Assembly: GCF_006440775.1 (NCBI RefSeq)
Contig: NZ_VFTZ01000013.1
Span: 114,020-178,019, forward strand
DNA: 64,000 nt
From: Mesorhizobium sp. B2-7-2
Lineage (GTDB): Bacteria > Pseudomonadota > Alphaproteobacteria > Rhizobiales > Rhizobiaceae
Direction: 5' to 3'
Part shown: one piece after another, positions 33,594 to 46,283 of the stretch
How positions within the stretch are numbered: position 1 is the stretch's first letter
Layout of the letters: every line of letters begins with the position of its first letter
Made by a program: the position numbers and the translations under genes
The notes under the pieces: generated by a model
Databases searched by the model: none
What the model saw: the letters and a program-made list of their open reading frames with translations, nothing else
Told to the model about the DNA's origin: nothing

Positions 33594-34622
33594 ATGGCTG
33601 GGAAACGGATCGTGCTGGACGTCCTCAAGGGCGAGACGGTTTCGCCGCCGCCGCTCTGGATGATGCGCCAGGCAGGCCGCTATCTTCCCGAATATCGCGA
33701 GACAAGGAAGCGGGCGGGATCCTTCCTCGATCTCTGCTACGATCCGGACCTCGCCGTCGAGGTGACGCTGCAGCCGATCGAACGCTTCGGCTTCGACGCT
33801 TCGATCCTGTTCTCCGACATTCTCGTGGTGCCCAATGCCCTGGGGCGGGATGTCCGCTTCGAAGAAGGCCGCGGACCGGTCCTGAAGCCGATCTCGGCGG
33901 CCGAGATTGCGGCGCTGAACGGCGACATGTTTCACGTGAATCTCGAACCGGTCTACGAGACCGTGCGCCGGCTGCGGGCGAAACTGCCCGATGAGACGAC
34001 GCTGCTCGGCTTCTGCGGCGCGCCCTGGACGGTGGCGACCTATATGATCGCCGGCCACGGCACGCCCGACCAGGGCCCTGCCCGGCTATTCGCCTATCGC
34101 GAGCCCGTCGCCTTCGCGCGGCTTCTGAAGATATTGGCCGATCATTCGGCCGCCTATCTCATCCGTCAGATCGAAGCCGGCGCCGATGCGGTGCAGATTT
34201 TCGATTCGTGGTCGGGTGTGCTGGACGAGCCGTCCTTCGAGGCCTTCTGCGTCGAGCCGGTGGCCGAGATCGTCGCCCAAGTGAAGGCGGTTCACCCCGA
34301 CGTGCCGGTGATCGGTTTTCCGAAGGGAGCAGGCGAACGCTACCGCGACTACAGGAGAAAGACCGGCATTGCCGGTCTCGGTCTCGACTGGACCGTGCCG
34401 CTGTCGATGGCGAAGGAACTGCAGCGCGACGGAGCGGTGCAAGGCAATCTCGATCCGTTGCGCCTGGTCGCCGGCGGCAAGGCGCTCTCTGACGGCGTCG
34501 AGGCAATCCTGAGGACTTTGGGTGGCGGGCCGCTGATCTTCAATCTCGGCCACGGCATCACGCCGGAGACGCCGGTGGCGCATGTCGAGGCGATGGTGAA
34601 AATGGTGAGAAGCCGGCAATGA
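33594..34622 (+). CDS. hemE: Uroporphyrinogen decarboxylase
   Basis: HemE removes four carboxyl groups from uroporphyrinogen III in haem synthesis. The 342-residue protein has the signature PPLWMMRQAGRYLPEYRE near residues 22-39, DILVVPNALG, the catalytic Asp region LFSDILV, and GFCGAPWTVATYMI. It carries a parS-like site at 33928-33943 encoding DMFHVNL. Its stop overlaps the hemJ start. It is the first rightward gene from oriC. Confidence 0.97.
   Translation: MAGKRIVLDVLKGETVSPPPLWMMRQAGRYLPEYRETRKRAGSFLDLCYDPDLAVEVTLQPIERFGFDASILFSDILVVPNALGRDVRFEEGRGPVLKPISAAEIAALNGDMFHVNLEPVYETVRRLRAKLPDETTLLGFCGAPWTVATYMIAGHGTPDQGPARLFAYREPVAFARLLKILADHSAAYLIRQIEAGADAVQIFDSWSGVLDEPSFEAFCVEPVAEIVAQVKAVHPDVPVIGFPKGAGERYRDYRRKTGIAGLGLDWTVPLSMAKELQRDGAVQGNLDPLRLVAGGKALSDGVEAILRTLGGGPLIFNLGHGITPETPVAHVEAMVKMVRSRQ
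33928..33943. promoter_or_regulatory. parS-like site 1, inside hemE
   Basis: tgtttcacgtgaatct matches the parS consensus tgtttcacgtgaaaca at 14 of 16 positions. It lies 335 bp from the hemE start and is probably a weak ParB nucleation site. Confidence 0.7.
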
Positions 34623-35173
34623 GGGATGTAAGCAAAGAGAACAGTGCGAGCAGCGAGAACAGCACTGGCCAGGCGATGAAGCGCATGGCGATCGGCATTG
34701 CCCTGCTCGTCGTGCTGACGGCGCTGCTTTATCTCGCGGCACCCGACAGCTTCTATCCGTGGGCCAAGGCGATCCATGTGATTGCGGTCATTTCCTGGAT
34801 GGCCGGCATGCTCTATCTGCCGCGTCTCTTCGTCTATCACGTCGATGCCGAAAGGGGCTCGGTGCAGTCCGAAACCTTCAAGGTGATGGAGCGCCGGCTG
34901 CTGCGGGGGATCATCAATCCGGCGATGACCGCGACCTGGGTGTTCGGGCTTTGGCTTGCCTGGAAAGGCTTTGGGTTCCAGGGCGGCTGGCTGCACGCCA
35001 AGATCGCGCTGGTGCTCATTATGTCGGGGCTGCATGGCTATCTCGCCGGCGCGGTCAGGAAATTTGCCGAGGACAAGAACGAAAAGCCGGCGAGGCACTG
35101 GCGGATCGTCAATGAGATCCCCACATTGCTGATGATCGTCATCGTCATCCTGGTCATCGTGAAGCCGTTCTGA
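34619..35173 (+). CDS. hemJ: Protoporphyrinogen oxidase HemJ
   Basis: HemJ oxidises protoporphyrinogen IX in the membrane in bacteria that lack HemG and HemY. The 184-residue protein has four hydrophobic helices, with the conserved His in IHVIAVISWMAGMLYLPRL and the conserved Lys in HAKIALVLIMSGLHGYL. The ATG at 34619 overlaps the hemE stop; ATG 34676 is an alternative if the polar, Ser/Asn-rich first 19 residues are not translated. Confidence 0.93.
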   Translation: MRDVSKENSASSENSTGQAMKRMAIGIALLVVLTALLYLAAPDSFYPWAKAIHVIAVISWMAGMLYLPRLFVYHVDAERGSVQSETFKVMERRLLRGIINPAMTATWVFGLWLAWKGFGFQGGWLHAKIALVLIMSGLHGYLAGAVRKFAEDKNEKPARHWRIVNEIPTLLMIVIVILVIVKPF

Positions 35174-35352
35174 GGCTTTCCCGGACCTGGTCCCTGCCCC
35201 GCAAAAGGCGGCTTGCTCTTTCAGTCGAGCGACGATACAAGACGGGTCTTCCTTCCCGTCATGCGCCGCCCCTTTCACTCGCTTTCGGCCGCGCCCGACA
35301 TTTGTCGCATCCAGCCGATTTCCCTCTCCAAAGCCTACCCAGAGTCTATCTA

Positions 35353-36618
<1,266 letters not shown>

Positions 36619-36638
36619 TTGGGGCTGAGGCCCTTCCT

Positions 36639-36782
36639 CCTTCTCCCCTTGTGGGAGAAGGTGGATCGGCGCGCAGCGCCGAGACGGATGAGGGGTGTTC
36701 CAGCGGAATGAGACGCTGGCTTTCCCTGGAGCACCCCTCATCCGTCGCCTTCGGCGACACCTTCTCCCACAAGGGGAGAAGG
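36639..36782. repeat. Family B repeat, copy B2
   Basis: 25-bp perfect arms (ccttctccccttgtgggaga... at 36639-36663 and 36758-36782) with inner atgaggggtg / cacccctcat arms and a central agacgctgg region. It lies 20 bp after the rho stop and may terminate both rho and the convergent gene. Confidence 0.85.
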
Positions 36783-36791
36783 GGAAAGGCG

Positions 36792-38807
<2,016 letters not shown>

Positions 38808-38846
38808 GATGGGCGGCTCATTTTTGGGTCTGATGCATCAACGCTG

Positions 38847-38889
38847 GAGCATGATGCCGAAAAGTGTGAAGCGGCTTTCGGCCGTGCTC
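38847..38889. repeat. Family E hairpin upstream of mnmE
   Basis: gagcatgatgccgaaa pairs with tttcggccgtgctc around the core aagtgtgaagcggc. It lies in the 118-bp divergent region between the YyaL-type gene and mnmE. Confidence 0.6.
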
Positions 38890-38925
38890 TATCTTTCAAT
38901 CTAGGCGGTTCGGCAGGTCCGGCAA

Positions 38926-40245
38926 ATGGTTTCCCCAATGGCTTCAAAGGATTCGATCGTTGCGCTGTCGAGCGGCCGCTTGCCGGCCGGTCTTGCCGTC
39001 ATACGTATTTCTGGCCCCAAGACTCGATTCGTGGTCGAAACGATTGCGGGACCTGTTAAGGGTCGGTTTACCACGTTACGGAAGCTCAAGGCAGCAGACG
39101 GCTCGACGATCGACCACGGGCTTGTCCTTTTCTTTCCGGGTCCCGGCAGCTTCACCGGCGAAGACGTCGCCGAATTCCAGGTCCATGGCAGCCGAGCCGT
39201 TACGGCCAAGATGCTGGAGACGATCACGCAGTTCGATGGGGTGCGGCATGCGGAACCGGGCGAGTTTACTCGGCGCGCCTTTCTCAACGGCAAGCTCGAC
39301 CTGGTCGAGACCGAGGCGCTCGCCGATCTGGTCAATTCAGAGACGGAAGCGCAGCGCCGCTTCGCCTTGCGCAATGCGGACGGCGCGCAGAGCGAGCTTT
39401 ATTCGAGCTGGCGCCGCCGGCTGATCCATGCGCGAGCCATGATCGAAGCGGAGATCGACTTCGCCGAAGAAGAGGATGTGCCGGGCTCCGTTTCGGAGGC
39501 GGTCTGGTCCGACGTCGCTACGATGATCGGCGAGATCGAACGGCATGTCGAAGGGTTCAAGGCGGCCGAGATCATTCGCGACGGTTTTGAGGTCGTAATC
39601 CTGGGTGCGCCGAATGCCGGCAAGTCGAGCCTGTTCAACGCGCTGGCCAGGCGCGAAGCAGCGATCGTCACCGACGAACCGGGCACGACGCGCGATCTGC
39701 TCGAAGTCGTGATGGACCTTAACGGACTGAAAGTGCGCATTGTCGATACGGCCGGGTTGCGCGAGGCCGCGGGCAAAGTCGAATCGATCGGCATCGATCG
39801 TGCTATGGCCAAGGCCGGCGAGACGGACCTGATCCTGTTGCTGGAGGATATGGTCGATCCGGTTCCCGTCGGCGAGGTCGCGAGCGGCGCTCCGCTGCTG
39901 CGGATCGGGACCAAGTCGGATATCGCGAAAGCCGGCGCTGGCCACTATGACCTCGTGATTTCGTCCAGGGACGGCACCGGCCTCGGCGCGCTTCTCGACG
40001 AGATCGGAGAACGCGCCACCAAGGCAACCGGCGACGCGAGCGAGGTTCTCCCGTCGAGGTTGCGCCACGTCGAATTGCTCAAGGAGACGACGGGCTTTCT
40101 GCGAGCGGCGCTGGCCGGAGATAGCCAGGAATTGCGGGCCGAGGATCTACGACTGGCGGCGGACCGGCTCGGCCGGATCATCGGCGCGGTCGATGTCGAG
40201 GATCTGCTCGACGTCATCTTTTCGCAGTTCTGCATCGGTAAATGA
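38926..40245 (+). CDS. mnmE: tRNA uridine-5-carboxymethylaminomethyl GTPase MnmE
   Basis: MnmE works with MnmG to modify wobble U34 of several tRNAs. The 439-residue protein has an N-terminal tetrahydrofolate-binding domain (IVALSSGRLPAGLAVIRISG), a G domain with G1 GAPNAGKSS (227-235), G3 DTAGLR and G4 TKSD in place of the more usual NKSD, and the C-terminal CIGK with the essential Cys. The start may also be ATG 38938. The stop codon TGA is the first three bases of a parS site. Confidence 0.96.
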   Translation: MVSPMASKDSIVALSSGRLPAGLAVIRISGPKTRFVVETIAGPVKGRFTTLRKLKAADGSTIDHGLVLFFPGPGSFTGEDVAEFQVHGSRAVTAKMLETITQFDGVRHAEPGEFTRRAFLNGKLDLVETEALADLVNSETEAQRRFALRNADGAQSELYSSWRRRLIHARAMIEAEIDFAEEEDVPGSVSEAVWSDVATMIGEIERHVEGFKAAEIIRDGFEVVILGAPNAGKSSLFNALARREAAIVTDEPGTTRDLLEVVMDLNGLKVRIVDTAGLREAAGKVESIGIDRAMAKAGETDLILLLEDMVDPVPVGEVASGAPLLRIGTKSDIAKAGAGHYDLVISSRDGTGLGALLDEIGERATKATGDASEVLPSRLRHVELLKETTGFLRAALAGDSQELRAEDLRLAADRLGRIIGAVDVEDLLDVIFSQFCIGK

Positions 40246-40258
40246 TTCACGTGAAACA
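40243..40258. promoter_or_regulatory. parS-like site 2, overlapping the mnmE stop codon
   Basis: tgattcacgtgaaaca matches parS at 15 of 16 positions. The single change (t to a at position 3) makes the TGA stop of mnmE. Confidence 0.85.
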
Positions 40259-40281
40259 CGGGCTGGGGCGCTACCCTGCAA

Positions 40282-40297
40282 TGATTCACGTGAAACA
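40282..40297. promoter_or_regulatory. parS-like site 3
   Basis: tgattcacgtgaaaca, identical to site 2 and part of a 19-bp direct repeat (aatgattcacgtgaaacac at 40241 and 40280) 39 bp apart, so it probably arose by duplication. Confidence 0.85.
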
Positions 40298-40339
40298 CCG
40301 CCGGCGCTGCAAAGGGGGCTGGAACTGTGTCAGCCGAGA

Positions 40340-40735
40340 TCGCCGCGTTCCTTCGCGCCCCATCTGCCCTGCCAGGCATCTCCCCCACAAGGGCAGGGCA
40401 GTCGCATATGGCTTTGGGAGTTCGGACAACCTTGCATGTCTTGGCGTCATCCTCGGGCTTGTCCCGAGGATCTACCGGGGTCGCGCTATATCCGCGTGCG
40501 ACGGCAGATCCTCGGGACAAGCCCGAGGATGACGGTCTTGTGTTGGCCTTCGCCGATGAACCTCATATGCGATTGCCCTGCACAAGGGGGGAGATCAGAT
40601 GTCACCGCGGTCGTCGCCAAATCGCCAACGGTGCAGGGAAATGGTTCCTCGGCGGAGCTGCCAATCTCCCCCCTCGTGGGGGAGATGTCCGGGAGGACAG
40701 AGGGGGGCGCTGTCCCGCCGGCTTCTCAGTTTGTC
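40340..40735. repeat. Composite of repeat families C and D in the mnmE-mnmG gap
   Basis: The 610-bp gap 40246-40855 has no gene. Besides parS sites it holds a family D fragment (near 40362-40400, gcatctcccccacaagggca), the family C element at 40445, the 44-bp segment shared with 29105, and a second family D unit (about 40571-40711, with aaggggggagatcagatgtc and cccctcgtgggggagatgtc). The block looks like a landing site for repeats. Confidence 0.7.
40445..40534. repeat. Family C palindromic repeat, intergenic copy
   Basis: Perfect 26-bp arms (cgtcatcctcgggcttgtcc... at 40445-40470 and its complement at 40509-40534) around a 38-bp middle; total 90 bp. The same arms occur inside the E2 gene at 51739-51834. 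Confidence 0.9.
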
Positions 40736-40765
40736 CGCTGGGGATGGCAAAGCTCGCCGTTCATT

Positions 40766-40781
40766 GTTTCACGTGAAACGA
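40766..40781. promoter_or_regulatory. parS-like site 4
   Basis: tgtttcacgtgaaacg, 15 of 16 positions, 75 bp upstream of mnmG. Confidence 0.88.
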
Positions 40782-40855
40782 GTCCACCTCTCCTTGACAC
40801 CAGCCGCCGTCGAGGACATCTGTCAACCCAATCTCTGAAAGCGGATTCTTGGAAA

Positions 40856-42730
40856 ATGACCAATCACTATGATGTGGTGGTGGTGGGCGGCGGCCATGCC
40901 GGTTGCGAGGCGGCGAGTGCTGCCGCGCGCGCCGGCGCCAGGACCGCGCTGGTGACGCTGCGTTTTCAGACGATCGGCGTCATGTCGTGCAATCCTGCGA
41001 TCGGCGGTCTCGGCAAGGGGCATCTCGTGCGCGAGATCGACGCCATGGACGGGCTGATGGGCCGCATCGCCGACGCCGCCGGGATCCAGTTTCGCCTGCT
41101 AAACCGCCGCAAGGGGCCGGCCGTGCGCGGTCCGCGCACCCAGGCCGACCGCAAGCTTTATCGCTTGGCCATGCAGGAAGCGATTCTGCAACAGAACGAT
41201 CTCGACGTGATCGAAGGCGAGGTTCTCGACTTTGAAATCGTGGAAGGACGAGTGGCGGCCGTACAGATATCAGGCGACCGGCGCCTGGCCTGCGGCGCGG
41301 TTGTGCTGACCACCGGCACGTTCCTGCGCGGTTTGATCCATATCGGCGAAAAGAAGATCGTCGCCGGCCGCATGAACGAGCAGGCAAGCATGGGCTTGTC
41401 AGTGACCATGGCGCGTGCGGGTTTCAAGCTCGGGCGCTTGAAGACCGGCACGCCCCCTCGCCTCGACGGCCGCACCATCGACTGGGCGTCGCTGGACGCC
41501 CAAGCGGCCGACGAGGATCCGGTGCCGTTCTCGCTGATGACGGACAAAATCGCAAACCCGCAGATCCATTGCGGCATCACACGCACCATGCTGGCAACGC
41601 ATGAGCTGATCCGCGCCAATCTCGGTCGTTCGGCGATGTATTCCGGCTCGATCGAAGGCATCGGGCCGCGCTACTGTCCCTCGATCGAGGACAAGATCGT
41701 CAAGTTCGGCGACCGCGAGGGCCATCAGATCTTCCTCGAGCCGGAGGGCCTCGACGACGACACCGTCTATCCGAACGGCATCTCGACCTCGCTGCCGGAA
41801 GACGTGCAGCTCGACATGCTGAAAACGATTCCGGGGCTGGAGAAGGCGACGATGCTGCAGCCCGGCTACGCCATCGAATACGATCATGTCGATCCGCGCG
41901 AGCTGAAGACGACGCTGGAGACGAAGCGGGTCGCCGGCCTGTTCTTGGCCGGGCAGATCAACGGCACGACCGGTTATGAAGAGGCCGGCGCGCAAGGGTT
42001 GCTTGCCGGCATCAACGCGGCGCGCAAGGCATCTGGCGAAGAGCCGTTCGTGCTCAGCCGCACCGAGGCCTATATCGGCGTGATGGTCGATGACCTGACC
42101 AGCCGGGGTATTGCCGAGCCCTATCGCATGTTCACCTCGCGCGCGGAGTTCCGGTTGTCGCTGCGTGCCGACAACGCCGACGAGCGGCTGACGCCGCTGG
42201 CGGAAAAGCTCTGCATCGCGTCGTCGGAACGGCTGCAGCGTTTTGGCGCGATGGCGCAGAAGCTCGACAAGGCCCGCGCGCTGGCAAAGTCCGTGACGCT
42301 TACGCCGAATGAAGCGGCGCGGCACGGGCTGGAGATCAACAAGGACGGCGTGCGCCGCTCGGCCTATGCGCTTTTGGCGCATCCGGGCGTCGACATGGCC
42401 TGGCTGACAAGGGTCGAGCCGCGCCTTGCCGAACTGGACACCAAGACGGCCGAGCGGCTCGAAACGGAGGCGAAATATTCTGTTTACCTCGATCGCCAGC
42501 AGGCCGACGCCGCGCAAATCAGGCATGAGGAATCGCGGCTCATCCCCGAGGCGCTTGATTTCACGGACGTTCCGGGACTTTCAAACGAGCTGAAGCAGAA
42601 GATGAAGGCGCGCCAGCCGCGTTCGATCGCCGATGCGCAGCGCATGGAAGGCATGACGCCCGCCGCGCTTGCCATCATTGTCGCGCATGTCCGCAACGCC
42701 GAGTTCGCGGCGCGAAGGGACGTGGCGTGA
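40856..42730 (+). CDS. mnmG: tRNA uridine-5-carboxymethylaminomethyl synthesis enzyme MnmG
   Basis: MnmG (GidA) is the FAD/NADH partner of MnmE in U34 tRNA modification. The 624-residue protein has the FAD motif VVVVGGGHAGCEAASAAA (about residues 6-23), the signature CNPAIGGLGKGHLVREIDAM, the PGYAIEYDHVDPRELK stretch, and GLFLAGQINGTTGYEEAGAQ. ATG 40856 fits; a much longer in-frame reading from 40193 runs through parS sites and repeats. The gene ends in a 4-bp overlap with rsmG. Confidence 0.97.
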   Translation: MTNHYDVVVVGGGHAGCEAASAAARAGARTALVTLRFQTIGVMSCNPAIGGLGKGHLVREIDAMDGLMGRIADAAGIQFRLLNRRKGPAVRGPRTQADRKLYRLAMQEAILQQNDLDVIEGEVLDFEIVEGRVAAVQISGDRRLACGAVVLTTGTFLRGLIHIGEKKIVAGRMNEQASMGLSVTMARAGFKLGRLKTGTPPRLDGRTIDWASLDAQAADEDPVPFSLMTDKIANPQIHCGITRTMLATHELIRANLGRSAMYSGSIEGIGPRYCPSIEDKIVKFGDREGHQIFLEPEGLDDDTVYPNGISTSLPEDVQLDMLKTIPGLEKATMLQPGYAIEYDHVDPRELKTTLETKRVAGLFLAGQINGTTGYEEAGAQGLLAGINAARKASGEEPFVLSRTEAYIGVMVDDLTSRGIAEPYRMFTSRAEFRLSLRADNADERLTPLAEKLCIASSERLQRFGAMAQKLDKARALAKSVTLTPNEAARHGLEINKDGVRRSAYALLAHPGVDMAWLTRVEPRLAELDTKTAERLETEAKYSVYLDRQQADAAQIRHEESRLIPEALDFTDVPGLSNELKQKMKARQPRSIADAQRMEGMTPAALAIIVAHVRNAEFAARRDVA

Positions 42731-43383
42731 GCGCGGATGGCCTTGACGCCAATGTTTGGGCGGACCTGCAAAAAGCAGCGGGTTCGGTTTCACGTGAAAC
42801 ATTCGAGCGGCTGCAGGCTTTCGAACAGCTGTTCCTGAAATGGAACCGCAGCATCAATCTGGCGGCGCCGTCGACGCTGGACGATGTCTGGCGCCGTCAT
42901 ATCCTGGACAGCGCCCAGCTTGCGCGAATCGCACCCACCGCGACGCGCTGGGTCGATCTCGGCTCGGGCGGCGGTTTTCCCGGCCTGGTGCTGGCTTTCC
43001 TGTTGGCGGAGCGCCCCGGCGCATCGATCGCCCTGGTCGAAAGCAACCGCAAGAAGGCGTCGTTCCTGCAATCCGTCATAGGCCAGTTCAGTTTGCCGGC
43101 GCGTGTCGTCGCAAGGCGCATCGACGACAGCTATGCGCTTGTTTCCACACCGGAAATCGTCACGGCCAGGGCGCTGGCGGCGCTTCCGGACCTGCTCGAC
43201 CTCTCGGCGCCCTGGCTGACCAAGGGCGCACGCGCGCTCTTTCACAAAGGCCGGGATTACCGCGCCGAGGTGGAAGAAAGCACTCACCGCTGGGGCTTCG
43301 ATCTGGTAGAACATTCGAGCATGACCGACGCCGAAGGCGTCATCCTCGACATCGCCGACTTGCGCCCAGCGAAACAGCAATGA
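42727..43383 (+). CDS. rsmG: 16S rRNA (guanine-527-N7)-methyltransferase
   Basis: RsmG (GidB) methylates G527 of 16S rRNA with S-adenosylmethionine. The 218-residue protein has a GTG start overlapping mnmG, the early NLAAPSTLDDVWRRHILDSA, the SAM-binding VDLGSGGGFPGLVLA, and VARRIDDSYALVSTPEIVTA. Residues about 19-25 (SVSRETF) are encoded by parS site 5. It is followed by parA with an ATGA overlap. Confidence 0.96.
   Translation: MSADGLDANVWADLQKAAGSVSRETFERLQAFEQLFLKWNRSINLAAPSTLDDVWRRHILDSAQLARIAPTATRWVDLGSGGGFPGLVLAFLLAERPGASIALVESNRKKASFLQSVIGQFSLPARVVARRIDDSYALVSTPEIVTARALAALPDLLDLSAPWLTKGARALFHKGRDYRAEVEESTHRWGFDLVEHSSMTDAEGVILDIADLRPAKQQ
42786..42801. promoter_or_regulatory. parS-like site 5, inside rsmG
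   Basis: ggtttcacgtgaaaca, 15 of 16 positions, encoding part of SVSRETF in RsmG. It lies about 580 bp before parA. Confidence 0.85.
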
Positions 43384-44198
43384 ATTACTGGCATAAATCC
43401 ATGAAAACCGGACCGCGTATCATCACTGTCGCCAACCAGAAAGGCGGGGTCGGCAAGACGACGACGGCCATCAACCTGGCCACGGCGCTGGCCGCGATCG
43501 GCGAGCGCGTCCTAATCGTCGACCTCGACCCGCAGGGGAATGCCAGCACCGGGCTCGGCATCGATCGCAAGGATCGCACGGTGTCGTCCTATGACGTGCT
43601 GACCGGCGAGCTCGAGCTGGAGCAGGCGGCAGTGCCGACGGCCGTGCCTGGCCTCTCCATCATACCCTCGACGCTCGACCTTCTCGGCATCGAGATGGAA
43701 ATCGCCTCGGCGCCCGACCGTGTGCTCAAGTTGCGCAATGCGCTGCGCGCCGCATCCGAGCGTTCGGCCCCGTTCGGCTACGTGCTGATCGACTGCCCGC
43801 CCTCACTCAACCTTTTGACTTTGAATTCAATGGCGGCGGCCGATTCCGTTCTCGTGCCACTGCAATGCGAGTTCTTCGCGCTGGAGGGTCTCAGCCAGTT
43901 GCTGGAGACGGTCGAGCAGGTGCGCAACACCATCAATCCGGACCTCACCATCCAGGGCATCGTGCTGACCATGTATGACGGGCGCAACAACCTCGCCAAC
44001 CAGGTGGTGCAGGATGTGCGCACCCATATGGGCGACAAGGTCTATGAGACGATCATCCCACGCAACGTCCGCGTGTCGGAGGCGCCGTCCTACGGCAAGC
44101 CGGCGATCCTCTACGACCTGAAGTGCTCAGGCAGCCAGGCTTATCTGCAGCTCGCCTCCGAGGTGATCCGCCGCGAGCGGAAGCTGCGCGCCGCCTGA
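43380..44198 (+). CDS. parA: Chromosome partitioning ATPase ParA
   Basis: ParA is the Walker-type ATPase that moves ParB-parS complexes of the origin region to the new cell pole. The protein has 272 residues from ATG 43380, or 265 from ATG 43401. Motifs: the deviant Walker A KGGVGKTTTAINL with a signature Lys, DLDPQGNASTGLG, and IDCPPSLNLLTLNSM. The start at 43380 overlaps the rsmG stop. It forms an operon with parB. Confidence 0.97.
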   Translation: MNYWHKSMKTGPRIITVANQKGGVGKTTTAINLATALAAIGERVLIVDLDPQGNASTGLGIDRKDRTVSSYDVLTGELELEQAAVPTAVPGLSIIPSTLDLLGIEMEIASAPDRVLKLRNALRAASERSAPFGYVLIDCPPSLNLLTLNSMAAADSVLVPLQCEFFALEGLSQLLETVEQVRNTINPDLTIQGIVLTMYDGRNNLANQVVQDVRTHMGDKVYETIIPRNVRVSEAPSYGKPAILYDLKCSGSQAYLQLASEVIRRERKLRAA

Positions 44199-44261
44199 GC
44201 TACATCATCGCACGGCTTGGTTAACTAGCCGATTCGATTCCGAAACGATCTGGACAAACTC

Positions 44262-45155
<894 letters not shown>

Positions 45156-45241
45156 GCGACTGCGGCGCCATGGTATTTGGCGGTAGCTGAGGTTTTAGCT
45201 CAAGGCTGGATACGCCTGATATATCGGTGATAGATAACGAA

Positions 45242-45267
45242 GGGCTGGCGATGCGCCGGCCCTTTTT
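45242..45267 (+). terminator. Intrinsic terminator of parAB
   Basis: gggctggcg-atg-cgccggccc (9-bp stem with one G-U pair) followed by ttttt, 86 bp after the parB stop. Confidence 0.85.
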
Positions 45268-45339
45268 GTTGGCGGTGCTGAAATGGCGAAGGCGGCGGCA
45301 AGGGCAGAGCGGGCCGTGAAGGAGCGCCGTTCCCTCTAT

Positions 45340-45394
45340 CGTCATCCTGGGGTCTGCGCGCGTCGCTTCGCTCCTTGCTCGCCCTAGAATGACG
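45340..45394. repeat. Degenerate family A fragment
   Basis: A single short copy beginning gtcatcctggggtctgcgcg and ending gccctagaatgacg, which keeps only one half of the family A core. The rest of the 491-bp gap 45156-45646 shows the parB terminator and nothing else I can name. Confidence 0.6.
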
Positions 45395-45646
45395 AAGGAT
45401 ACGTTACGGCCGCCGGTTTCCATCGGGCCGCCCATCACCTGTCTCGCCAGCGCTTGCCCACCGCCGAGGCACCGCAGCCCTCCGCTTGACAGTGCCGGAC
45501 AACGGCGTACGCTCTATTAGCCTAAACTTAAATTACTGCCCCGGCGTGCCGATCAGTCGCGGTGCGGGCTATCTGCCGTTATCACGATCCGTGAAACGGC
45601 ACCGCCTCGCCAAAGCCGGACACGCCTGACACAATGGGAGGTGTAA

Positions 45647-46273
45647 ATGGCAGTCAGTTGGCGATTGTCTGGAAGTTATTTCGAGAATTGCAGCTGCGAT
45701 GTCGTATGTCCTTGCCTGCTGTCGACCAAGGCGCAGCTGACATCGAAGCCGACGAAAGGCGTTTGCGACGTCGCTCTGGTCTTTCATATCGACAAGGGCA
45801 GTTTCGGGGACGTTCGATTGGACGGGCTCAATGTCGCGATGGTTGCTCACACGCCAGGCCCGATGGCGGAGGGCAATTGGACGGCTGCCGCCTACATCGA
45901 CGACCATGCAGATGATAGGCAGACCGAAGCGCTGGGCGCTATCTTCACCGGCGCCGCGGGCGGGCCGATGGCCGCCTTCGCGCCGATGATCAGCACCAAT
46001 CTCGGAGCCAAGAAGGTGCCGATCAAATACCAGGCCGACGGCAAGAAGCGGTCGGTGGAGATTGCCGGCGTGATGCAGTTGGCGGTCGAACCGTTGCCGA
46101 CAATGCGCGAGGACGGTGAGATGTGGGCGGCTACCGGCCATCCCGTCAATCCCGACTGGCTCGGTTTTGCGATGGGCGTGGAAGGCAATACTTTCAGCGA
46201 CCATGGCATGAGTTGGGACAATTCCCGCCGAAACGCGCACTACGCTCCGATCAATTGGTCCGGCCAGCAATAG
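45647..46273 (+). CDS. DUF1326 domain-containing protein
   Basis: A 208-residue soluble protein with an N-terminal Cys-rich stretch (SYFENCSCDVVCPCLL, four Cys at about 15-23), a mostly beta core and a conserved NCSCDVVCPC pattern typical of DUF1326. The Cys pattern suggests metal binding. The following DUF2182 gene starts 10 bp downstream, a pairing seen in many proteobacteria and pointing to joint function. No specific role is established. Confidence 0.9.
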   Translation: MAVSWRLSGSYFENCSCDVVCPCLLSTKAQLTSKPTKGVCDVALVFHIDKGSFGDVRLDGLNVAMVAHTPGPMAEGNWTAAAYIDDHADDRQTEALGAIFTGAAGGPMAAFAPMISTNLGAKKVPIKYQADGKKRSVEIAGVMQLAVEPLPTMREDGEMWAATGHPVNPDWLGFAMGVEGNTFSDHGMSWDNSRRNAHYAPINWSGQQ

Positions 46274-46283
46274 TCCCGCACGC

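Noticed and set aside
40193..40855. In-frame N-terminal extension of MnmG by 221 residues
   Set aside because: It starts inside mnmE and reads through parS sites and repeats; MnmG has its normal length from ATG 40856.
45486..45520. ttgaca ... tattag as promoter of the DUF1326 gene
   Set aside because: The spacing of 23 bp is too long for a normal sigma-70 promoter.
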